From: Lithodes maja
Lineage: Eukaryota; Arthropoda; Malacostraca; Decapoda; Lithodidae
Reading direction: 5' to 3'
Length of the DNA: 64,000 nucleotides
Assembly: GCA_037953745.1 (NCBI GenBank)
Contig: JBAKBP010004318.1
Location: forward strand, 62,001 to 126,000
This document shows, piece after piece, positions 11,601 through 20,082 of this stretch. Each line of letters starts with the position of its first letter. The stretch's first letter is position 1. The position numbers and the translations under genes are program-made. The notes beneath the pieces are model-generated. The model was given only the letters and a program-made list of their open reading frames with translations, had not been told where the DNA came from and made no database searches.

Positions 11601-12360
11601 CTTAGCTATAATGAACTGTGGGAGTGACTGCACGGGTGGTACTGATTGTCCCTCTCATGACCTGGCTGTTCTAGGGACGAAGGTGGAGAAGGAGGGAGAC
11701 TACAGGTTAGAAGCTGCGGTCTCGGCTGGGTTGTGGGAGGGCACAAGGCATGTTGTTCGTGGAGACAGTGCAAGGCAGTTATTTACTAGGCTATGGCAGT
11801 ACTTTCGCATGTTTGTTGCTTCTCCAGGCCTGAGGTACGGGGTAGAATCCGACATGCAGGCTGGAGATAGTGCAAGGCTCAGTTTAATTCCCTGCCGTAT
11901 AAATCCTGCTCGACAGCCTATGGTGCAAGCAGAGCTGGATTACGTGTGGACGAAGGATCTGAGGGATAAGGAATGTCGTGAGTGGTCGTTGCTTGTAACT
12001 TTGTCCGAGCGTGCTAAAGAGGTATGTGGTTTTGTTGTGGACGGGAGTACCTACCAGTGCAATGTTGTGCCTGACGGACTTAAGAATGCACCAGCAACGT
12101 GTCAGAGCCTGATGAATGAAAGTGAAAAGGACAATGATGCGCTGGGGCATTTCGAGATCTATGTTCCAGCCTATGGTCCGGTCGGTGTAGTCTACCCAGA
12201 TCATTACCCTCTCAAGATCTTGGACCCGTTTCACAATCGGAATATGAGGCTGACCAGGTGGTCACTAAGGTTATTGGTATATAACCTGGACATAAGCCAT
12301 ATTGCCGGTTGTGACAACGAGGTTGCATGTGGTCGTTCAGGGGTATATGATCCTGGGTAA
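8629..12360 (+). CDS. Gag-protease polyprotein with vestigial RT/RNase H
   Basis: The first ATG in the frame is at 8629, giving 1243 aa. Order of parts: a variable N-terminus; a highly charged Glu/Arg repeat segment (about residues 155-215, coiled-coil-like); a capsid-like part with LVKLVPAFSETEVTEFFNRF and following helices that resemble SCAN-related Gypsy capsids; a CCHC zinc knuckle CYLCHEKGHFARVCP near residue 470; an aspartic protease with DTGASQTL near 558 and the later LLLGNDFA. After about residue 640 the protein is low in recognisable structure until a short RT-like piece with VVPDGLKNAPATCQSLMNE near 1144 and an RNase H tail with DHYPLKILD, RLTRWSLRLLVYNLDISHI near 1187-1230. RT palm, connection, most of RNase H and integrase are missing, yet the whole is one open frame. 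It is probably a deletion derivative that kept its structural protein. SCAN kinship is inferred. Confidence 0.85.
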   Translation: MSGPSTDEEREMLSEEVPLVTSEEDARFFVSKQYHVTEERLTGVNVYGLHLIAKVLGKSNVVGMSKGELISWVLRGRHGVSEERAFGGVPPQIPSHSTPTVPSTQLPEVSTLPQRDEHWKIGVPSGGAYGGSPVLAPPPSVVAVPSSGLSPEMIFKLELAKIESRRHEKEIEAETRRQENETRKQEMENETRRHEIEVRRHEAELRYDSEKYCAQIDLDKTRAESTGIRMGREGQVREQSLSHLVKLVPAFSETEVTEFFNRFEKKCREHNWPEEKWAALVSSRLTGKGLKAYDALPLESCIDYPVLKRAVLRAYELQPETYRLKFRGVTKTREATFLEHARDLKDALANWTRSEKAETAEQLTELFLLEQFYKCTGADMTLTIKEKNPKTLQEAAEMADLRLSLIRGCGSAQRSEAGNKGRDTPPPRVGDIHYANKYKSYDTKTDHKTNTVPFKKGPGPSQYQGKPRGELECYLCHEKGHFARVCPSKPPTAAVSLACNIGVSPKSSEFARGSSSEAEAQPMQKHLRGSNPAQDVFCDHRGRGCVMWAGRKHGVEVLRDTGASQTLMNNLTGYPINAARVVVVQGINATRSYPLVRLELEVDGVTRELDVGIVEKLPVEGVDLLLGNDFAMPASEVLPLVVAERTADVSGGEQECVERCQAQPMACAVTWARTAKVSQPSPPSSDQQRNDQQEEAKAGVGFKSFDSAALLVDSVLAPMLESGEAPGPVTASEEVGPEETQRQQRYTQREKRVAQLEDPEVQKCGNGAVEIKHEDGEACHVNLLEEFVRQPPEQPTVPALVCRGQGGEGEGGSRAQVEESRDCHVSAKQWAGDTSLVAVEVLEHLPEQQCAALQHQLGSYPTGRAEPLSLTTRAVRDVPQAGHVTVKRPLASLFRWFKVGDEALAWLPGQGRPMAAKGGGQKEDIEQIGRVGCGIAVPGRHIASQCCSSLMQQPYHRPTVSGHVAKSGDAAQADVVTRNVGVRMYGIGGEALAIMNCGSDCTGGTDCPSHDLAVLGTKVEKEGDYRLEAAVSAGLWEGTRHVVRGDSARQLFTRLWQYFRMFVASPGLRYGVESDMQAGDSARLSLIPCRINPARQPMVQAELDYVWTKDLRDKECREWSLLVTLSERAKEVCGFVVDGSTYQCNVVPDGLKNAPATCQSLMNESEKDNDALGHFEIYVPAYGPVGVVYPDHYPLKILDPFHNRNMRLTRWSLRLLVYNLDISHIAGCDNEVACGRSGVYDPG

Positions 12361-12836
12361 ATTGACACACGGGTAGCCTCCTGCTTTGGTTTGAGTAGTA
12401 TTTTGCGCTTGGTGCTTGTTGGCTCGCGGTTGTAGCCCAGCGTATTGGGTCGTAAAGCAGGATTGTTGAGCGTTTGGTATAGAAGAAAATAGGCTGCCCT
12501 TATAGTGCAGCCGGGAAAAAACATATTAAAATATAAAAATCATATAAAAACTCTTTCTTTTTGATGAAGATAATTGTATAAGTTTGTCATAGCCTATAAG
12601 GTTTGAGTAGTCCACGAACTATCAAACGGCTGAGCTGCTGTAAGCTCGCTCTGGGAGCATGATATTGTGTCTTTTACTATTGTTGGGAGGAGTTATGAAA
12701 TGTGAATTTTTTTTTTATAAGATGTGTTTTAGTGATAAACTCAGCGTTGTTTTAGTGCCATGCGGTCGCTGGGTGTGAGGGGTTTGATGGGGTTCTGTAT
12801 ATCAGATTTTAGCTCAGGGTTGAGCAAGTAAAATCT
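12361..12836 (+). other. 3' internal noncoding part of the LTR element
   Basis: AT-rich sequence between the stop codon and the purine tract. No integrase, env or other coding segment is recognisable. Confidence 0.6.
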
Positions 12837-12845
12837 TGGGGGAGG
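12837..12845 (+). other. Polypurine tract
   Basis: GGGGGAGG directly precedes the TG of the second LTR, the expected place for the plus-strand primer of an LTR retrotransposon. Confidence 0.75.
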
Positions 12846-14662
12846 TGTGACGCATGTCGAGTATGAGCATGCTGTACAGAACGCCCAGTCAGGCCCCACT
12901 CTCGCTAGGATCGTCAGGGCAGGAACTTTGGCTGTAGTCTGTGTAGAGTTTCCTAACTCAGTTTATGTGAACCGTTGTACTATAAGTATTATCATTATGT
13001 ATTTTGTTTTCTTCTAAGTCAACGAGTTCTATTTTATATCATTAGATATAAGTATTGTGTGTGGGATTTATATATATATAATGATGCGAAGAGAGAGAGA
13101 GTTATGTAACACCGACCAGTGAGCGCGCCACGAGGGGTAGGCCTAATTCCCCCCTCCCTCCCTCCTCAAGCGTGGGAAGTTCTTTGTCGATCCCCGATTG
13201 AGAGAGTATGTGACGTCATGATTGCCGTTATGCTCGCTACGGGGCCGAGTATAAAAAGGGAGGTCCCGCCGCATTTTCCTCAGAACTCATCAGGCAAAGC
13301 GACCTCTCATATCCCTTGCAACTATCCATATTCTTCCGACTGATGTGAACTTTCTCTACTCTCTGAACAGCCTATCTTCTACTCTTCTCGTCCCTGTTTA
13401 ACCTCCATGACCCCCCCTTTGGTGCAGATTTAGTCAGCCAAAGTATTATCGCTTGAGTTCTCACGAGATAAGTGCCTGTTAGATAGCCTATTTTGGAAGG
13501 GTTAACTAGAATAGGATTGATTGATGTTTGTTGCACTCGTATATGTATTTCCCTGTGTACTATTATTCATGTTCCTGTTTTCTGCTGGTTTAGGTAATGC
13601 TAGACTGGGATAGGGTTCCTCGAGTTGTGATTTCCTATGAGTGCTAGGTTGGTTGAACCAGCACAATTGCAACGGAGACGTGGGAAGCCTAGGGGGTCTT
13701 TTTGATTGTGTACCGTGGGAGTTTAGCACTGTGTTGCGAGTGAGGGCTTTTGCCTGTGCCACCCAACACTGTGCTATCTCATTTGCTTGACTTTGAGAGG
13801 ATCGCCAGGAGAGAACCAGATACTAGTGATCTGGATCTCTCAAGAGAGCATCCCGTCAATTACCGTAATTTGGCCGCACAGTCTTAAGGACCTCGCTAGG
13901 CTACGAGCCGCTTGCTCAGCCATTGTCTCTTAACCTTAGATATCCCAGCTAGACTTTGCTCGACCAGCAGATACAGCATAGTATTGAAGCTTCTCCTTAT
14001 GTATATTATTGTTTAAGCACTATTGATTTCATGTGTGGCACGCTTAGCTACTTCAGAGATTAGTGGCCCACGAGCACAATCTTAGTAGGCTATTGCCAGT
14101 GCATTGTCGGAGTACTTCTTCTTAATGTTTGCCATATCCTATTGCTTATTCTTATAATTCTTCTTATGTCAATTAAAGCCTTTAATTACCAGTGAGTTAT
14201 TCATTAAATTGCTGTTCAAAATCCGATACTTACTTCTTATGAGTATTCGAGAAGCATCTAACTTATCAGAAGATTCCTTGCTTGATGCTCGAGGACTATT
14301 GTTTAACGTAACGTAATAGTGCCGATCCGAAGTAGAGGGTGGAGGACTTCTTAAGTTCTTAGTTCAAGGGTGGATTACTTCGGCTTCGGCCAACACTATT
14401 CTTTAGTGTTGTAGTACTTTCTTCTTTGTTTGATTGTTGACCAGACTAGATAACTCCCGTCTTGCTATTAGTCTGTTGTGTGAAACGCTAGTACCGAGTT
14501 CTTGTATACCCCGTTATAGCAGATAGAACTCTGGAGGGTAGTGGCGTTTTTTGTTCGGCTGGCAGTACTCTGGGGTTGGGATCGTGTGTTTCCGTTGTGG
14601 CAGCGAGCCATACTCGAGTCCTGTGTAAGAGCCCTAGTGTACCCGAGTGCCCGGTCGTAACA
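12846..14662 (+). repeat. 3' long terminal repeat
   Basis: Full-length match to the 5' LTR, including the CRE/TATA promoter at an offset of 6251 bp. It directly abuts the Jockey-like element at 14663. Confidence 0.92.
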
Positions 14663-17050
14663 CATGGAAGCATACATTCCATTCTCTTTCTCTCAGACTA
14701 ATCCTAAAAAATCTTGGTTTACTCACGCCTGTTCTACTGCTGTCCGCAATAAGGAGGAAGCATTCAAACCCTCTCCGAGGGTCCCCGGCCACGAAAGCAG
14801 AAATAATTCCTTGGGAAATCAAAGAAGTACTGCCGGAGAGCCTCCCAGTCGGCAGCGCCAAAGTGTAGATTGAGTGTAGATTGTATTGTTGGCGTAAGTG
14901 GTTGTGTGAAATGCAGGATGGAGTGAGGAAGTACATGAACGAAGGCGGTGCTGGTTGGGGGGAGGGGCGTCGACTGACTGGGGACAGAGGTGCATGGGGG
15001 CGGTTCGTTCGTGGCCACCCCTTCGGGGATCACGGCGTCAGGCAATAGATAGATAGATAGATTCAAACGGTACAGACGCCTTAAAACTCAAGACTCTCAT
15101 TCTTCCTATGTTTCTGCCCGGAATCAAGCCAAATCTGTTCTTCGACTTGCCAAACACTCTTTCATCAATAATAAATGCACTGAACTATCCAACTCTAGCT
15201 CTTCCCAAGCTTTCTGGCATCTAGCCAAAAACCTCTCCAACAATTTCTCTTCCTCGTCTTTCCCTCCCCTTTCCCATTTTGATGGCACAACCATCACTTC
15301 TTCCTCTGACAAAGCTAAACTCTTCACTCAAACTTTTGCTAGAAACTCCACCTTGGATGATTCCGGTGCTATTCCTCCCTCTCCACTCTCCTCTCTCTTA
15401 CTTATGCCTAATATCCTAATCTCTTCTAAAGTTGTACTTTCTACCCTCTCTGGGCTTAATACTAATAAGGTGTACGGTCCGGACGGTGTTCCTCCTGTTC
15501 TCAAAAACTGTGCTTCCGTGCTGACTCCCTGCTTAGGCAAACTCTTTCGTCCCTGTCTATCCTCTAACGTCTTCCCTTCATGCTGGAAGTTTGCTCACAT
15601 TCAACCTGTCCCAAAGAAGGGTGACCGCTCTCACCCCTCCAACTATTGTCCATTTGCTCTCATCTCTTGTCTTTCTAATTTTTTTGAAACTATTCTTGCT
15701 TCCAAATTTCTTAAGCATTTCTCTTCTCATAATCTGCTCTCAGATCGCCAGTATGGCTTCCTTAAGGGTCGCTCTACTGGTGATCTTCTTTCATATCTTA
15801 CTAACTCTTGGTAATCCTCCTTTCGGGACTTCGGTGAGACTTTTTCTATTGCACTAGACATATCGAAAGCCTTCGATAGAGTCTGGCACAAATCTTTAAT
15901 TTCTAAACTTCCCTCCTTCGGTTTCTATCCCTCCATCTGTGCCTTTGTCTCTAATTTCCTTTCCGACCATTCCATAGCCGCGGTTGTGGACGGCCATTGT
16001 TCACTTCCTAACCCTATAAACTCTGGTGTTCCTCAGGGCTCTGTTCTATCTCCTATTCTCTTTCTAAATTTTATAAATGATCTCCTCAACTGTACCTCAA
16101 TTCCCATCCATTCATACGCAGACGACTCAACCTTACACTACTCCATTAGTTTTTCAGAACGCCCCAGCCAGCAATCCCTCAACGACAAACGTAATGAAGC
16201 CATAGAACTCTTAAATTCTGATCTAAATACTATCTCCAATTGGGGCAGAGAAAATCTTGTTACCTTTAATGCTTCCAAAACCCAATTTCTCCATCTATCG
16301 TAAGGAACTCCCAGCGGACTATCCCTTATTCTTCAACAATACAAAAATCAATCCTTCATCTTCTCTCAATATTCTTGGTGTCTCTTTTTCTTCTGCTCTC
16401 AGTTGGAAGGACCATATTACCAGTCTTGCTAAGGCAGCCTCCCAGAAGCTGGGTGTGCTCAGCCGCCTTAGGGGGTTCTTTTCCCCTGCACAGCTTCTTG
16501 CTCTGTACAGGGGCATAGTGCATCCTTGTATAGAGTATTGTTCACATGTGTGGGGAGGTTCCTCTCACACCGCTCTCCTAGACAAAGTTGAAAGGAAGGC
16601 CTTTCGTATCATTAACTCCCGTCCACTCACCAACTCTCTGCAATCTCTCTTTCTCCGCCGCAATGTTGCATCTCTCTCGCTATTCTATCGCTACTATAAT
16701 AATCAGTGTTCCTCAGAGCTTTCCCAGTGTATACCACTTCCTTTACGTAGGGCACGTGGTACCCGTCTTGCAACTCAATCCCACCCCTACTCTGTGCAAT
16801 TCTCCAACCCGAGAGTGAAACGTTACTCTCAGTCTTTCTTCTACTCAACAGCTGAGCTCTGGAACTCTCTCCCAGAATCACTCTTTCCCTCTTCCTATGA
16901 CTTAAATTGCTTCAAACTCCGTGTGTCCAGGCATTTTGGCTCGAACGTCCCTTGATTTTGGCCCTGTCACTCTTTCAACTATGGGGGAGGCACTTGCTAT
17001 AGGCAGTTCTGCCTTTTGCCTCCCGCAATCACATTGAAAAAAAAAAAAAA
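14663..17050 (+). pseudogene. Jockey-like non-LTR retrotransposon Joc-D, broken ORF2
   Basis: The plus strand encodes the linker and RT of a non-LTR element. Visible pieces are FSFSQTNPKKSWFTHACS, then (after an insert at 14769-15060) the segment with SGLNTNKVYGPDGVPP, QPVPKKGDRSHPSNY, the RT palm LDISKAFDRVWHKSLISKL, NSGVPQGSVLSPILFL, the catalytic YADDSTLHYS, and a thumb with LSWKDHITSLAKAAS, ALYRGIVHPCIEYCSHVWGG and SLFYRYYNN. Breaks: a stop near 15812 and a frameshift or stop near 16303, where the next frame continues. The endonuclease is absent (5' truncation at the LTR). A 3' UTR ends in an A-run at 17037-17050. It is dead but relatively young. Confidence 0.88.
14769..15060 (+). mobile_element. 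Chimeric insertion: inverted Jockey piece joined to an RTE-G 3' end
   Basis: The insert is bounded by the 7-bp duplication ATTCAAA (14762-14768 and 15061-15067), and the Joc-D frame resumes precisely after it. Its last part (from about 14913) is the 3' end of RTE-G with the GGCGTCAGGCAATAGATAGA tail. Its first 100 or so bases, read on the minus strand, encode a Jockey-like stretch with FGAADWEALRQYFFDFPRN. Two unrelated pieces within one target duplication suggest template switching during reverse transcription, or two insertions at one site. Confidence 0.65.
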
Positions 17051-17052
17051 AT

Positions 17053-17172
17053 TAGAGCTCTGTGGGAAAGCCCGATCGTGGCCATGGACTTCCTCAGGGA
17101 CTCGGGGCTGTTCGGCCAGGCAGCTTAGGGAACAACAACAACAACAACAACAACAACAATAACAACAACAAG
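17053..17172 (+). repeat. Small SINE with (AAC)n tail
   Basis: The body ends CGGGGCTGTTCGGCCAGGCA then GCTTAGGGAACAACAAC. The same sequence in reverse lies at 36340-36480, there with a perfect target duplication, which supports a mobile unit of about 120-140 bp. No clear A or B box was seen, so its origin is open. Confidence 0.6.
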
Positions 17173-17316
17173 AATTAGGGTGGTCAGTATGGAAGTGAAG
17201 AAGTCCTTGCATGACAGTGTGGCAATCCCGACACTGACTTAAGGAAGCGAAGCATGGACGTTTGAGAAGAGACTCAGACCAAGAGTGAGAGGGGTGGAAA
17301 TGATTTTTAAGAGACA

Positions 17317-19919
17317 ATGAACGGAGGAAGGAAAAACACAGATAAAACAAAAAGGTCCATGTGCCTAAAGGCATCCTCCACATTCATAAAATGTTTGTAA
17401 CAACTGGATTTAAACATTTGCAGATTGTAAGTTTGTGGAAAGCAATTCGAGGGAAGTGAATTCCAAAGAGTAGTAGCTCTGGGGATAAATTAATTCTGAT
17501 AAGCAGAAGTTCTGCATTGTGGAGGAGAAAGTGTAAATTCATGGGCGCTCTCAGCTGCCCTAGTTCTACGCGGAAAGATGTGGAGAGGCGGCACAATTGA
17601 AGCAAGTTCCTCGGAACAATTGCTGTGAAAATATCTGTAGAATAATGCAAGGGATGCAACGTTTCTTCGTATGGATAATGTAGGAAGGTCCTGTGTGATT
17701 GCAGGGTTATTGATTAATCTAATAGCTTTATTTTGAATTTTGTCCAACTGCCTCAATGCAACCACTCCACTTCCACCCCACAGAGGTGAACAGTAATCCA
17801 TCTGAGAACGCACATGACTTTTATATATCACGGCCAACTGCTCGTCAGTGAAGAATTCTCGAACTCTGTACAGGAGTCCCAGTTTTTTTGAGGCATTCTT
17901 AGCAATGCTTCTAACATAATGTGTCCAGCTCAAGTTAGTAGTTAATGTTACACCGAGAATGTCAATACTAGGGGAAGTGGGAATATTTACATCATTAAAA
18001 AATATATGGGAGTCAGTGAGATTCTGTCGGTTAGAAAATTGAATGTACTGTACTTGGTTTTCTGTGCATTAAAGGAAACTAGATTCTTTTGTCCCCATCC
18101 ATTAATTCTAGAAAGGTCCTGGTTCAGAGAAATTGCAGTGTTTATTTTTAAATTTATAAGATCGGGTTGGGTGAAAGAATTGGTAAATGTGAAGGAACTG
18201 TGGAGTGTTGAGTCATCTGCGTAGGAATGTATTGGATTATGAGTGGTAGATATGAGATCATTGATATGAATGAGGAACAGAATTGGGGCCAAAACTGATC
18301 CCTGGGGAACACCAGCATTTATTGAGTGAAATTGAGAATAAAGGCCATCTACCATTACACATATTTTTCTGTTATGAAGATAAGAAGAAATTAGTTATAG
18401 CTATTGGTCTGTAGTTTGATGGATCTGAAGAGGCACCTTTTTTAGGAACTGGATGGATGTTTGCTTCTTTCCAGGGTACTGGGAAGCATGAGGTATGAGT
18501 ACACAGACGGAAAATTTTTGCCAATACAGGAGCGAGCACCAAGGAGCAATTCTTAAGTACTATTGGAGGAATTTCATCTGGACCAGGAGCCTTATCTACC
18601 GAGAGATTCTGCAAAATAGTTTTGACATGTCTGGTGTGGATCTTAAGTGAGGGAATTTCAGGCGAATTAAAATTAAGTACAGGGACATCTTGATTTATTT
18701 CATCTAAGGTTGAGTTGGTGGAGAAAATATCCGCAAGAAGGTTAGCTTTACCTCGTGGGTCACTTACAAGATTGCCAGTCGGAGATTTTAATGGTGGAAT
18801 GGATGAAGCAGTAGTGAAGTTGGATTTAAATGAGTTAAGAGTAGACCAAAATATTTTGTTATCATTTGGATTATTTAGAAGTTTATTTGCCTGCTTGTGG
18901 AGAAAGTTTGATTTAGTTAGGTTTAATACAGTTTTGGCATGATTTCTGATGTTTCTAAAGTAATTAAAGGCTTCATGTGTTTTTGATCTTGTGTATGCAT
19001 TGTAGGCTATTGCTTTTTGTTCAGTTACTCTAGCACAATTATGGTCAAACCATTTAGGTGAATTAGATCTTTTACTGTACTTTTGATGAGGAATAAAAGT
19101 TTCCATTCCAATTTTTACAAAATCTTGTATGTGGCTCAAGGTGGAGTGTGCATCATTAGAAAAGAAAGAGGTCCAGGGAATATCAATAAAGAAACCTTGA
19201 AGATCCTCCCAGTCTGCCCTATCGTAATGCCATTTAGTCACCAAAACAGGTTCAGAGTGGGAAGGTGTGGTAGGTGATAGACAGGTGGCCTGTATCAGAC
19301 AGTGATCAGAAGATCCAAGCGGGGACCTCACTGTAACATCATAATTTTCTGAATTGGTTGTTAAAAACAAGTCCAGTAGGTGGGAATTATGATTAGGATT
19401 ATCTGGTACACGGGTGGGTTGGTTGACTAGTTGAGTGAGATTAAATGAGTCTGCAAATAGCTCACATTCAAGACCAGCATCATCAGTCCTGGCTGATTGA
19501 GTGAGCCATTCAACATTATGGACATTAAAAATCACCCAACACAGTGATTTCAGAAGAAGCATTTAAGTTGAGGACACTGAGTTGTGAGGACAGAGAATCA
19601 AAAAGACTTTGCTCTGGAGGAGTATTTGGGGAACGGTAGATGCAACATATGTATTTAAATTTACCAGCCGAAATTAATTTGTATATAGAATAATCAAAAT
19701 AGGGACAATTGAAACTAGTAACCTCCTCCAGGGCAATTTCAGATTTTGCGAAGCAACATACACCTCCTTTAGGTCTGAAATTTTGGAGCAGTTGATAACC
19801 TGGAAAATTAAATCTAGACGTGTCAGATGTGGATGTTACTTGAGTCTCGGTCAAAAAAAGGAGAGTAGGGGATTCTGCTTGAAGAAATTGGTGTACAGAA
19901 TTGATGTTAGAGTGAAGTC
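17317..19919 (-). pseudogene. Jockey-like non-LTR retrotransposon Joc-C with RT core deleted
   Basis: Minus strand, 5' to 3': an endonuclease segment (19854-19525) with KGGVCCFAKSE, YKLISAGKFKYICCIYRSPN and VLGDFN; a continuation with HNSHLLDLFLTTNS, SPLGSSDHCLI; a long linker (19562-18372) with KAPGPDEIPPIVLKNC and HPVPKKGASSDPSNYRPI; then GVPQGSVLAPILFL and YADDSTLH (18355-17987); then the thumb (17933-17490) with ASKKLGLLYRVREFF and SQMDYCSPLWGG. Between FFLSS near 18372 and the VDGLYSQF frame, the expected RT segment (QYGFRxGRST through LDISKAFDRVWH) is missing, about 120 residues. There are further frame breaks at about 19540 and 17960. The 3' end lies near 17320. Confidence 0.85.
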
Positions 19920-20082
19920 CCCTTATATTGCTAGTTACTTGAGAAGTGCGTGCGGAGTTACATGGAGGGATAGACAGACGAATGAGGAAGTAAGAAGGAG
20001 GTGTGGTGTATTTACCTAATTGTATTTACCTAATTGTAGTTTACAGGAGTTGAGCTAAGCTCGTGTTGTCCCGTCTCTCAGT

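Larger units (their letters stand above)
6595..14662 (+). mobile_element. Gypsy-type LTR retrotransposon, internally deleted
   Basis: Two 1817-bp direct repeats (6595-8411 and 12846-14662), which look identical on reading, bound a 4434-bp interior with a primer-binding-site candidate, one ORF of 1243 codons, and a purine tract before the second repeat. The ends are TG...CA. Capsid, zinc knuckle and protease are present. RT and RNase H survive only as short C-terminal remnants, and no integrase is seen, so the copy would depend on an autonomous relative. Matching LTRs indicate a recent event. The flanks are unrelated (a CR1 fragment on the left, a Jockey-like element on the right) and no 4-6-bp target duplication is visible. 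Confidence 0.9.
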
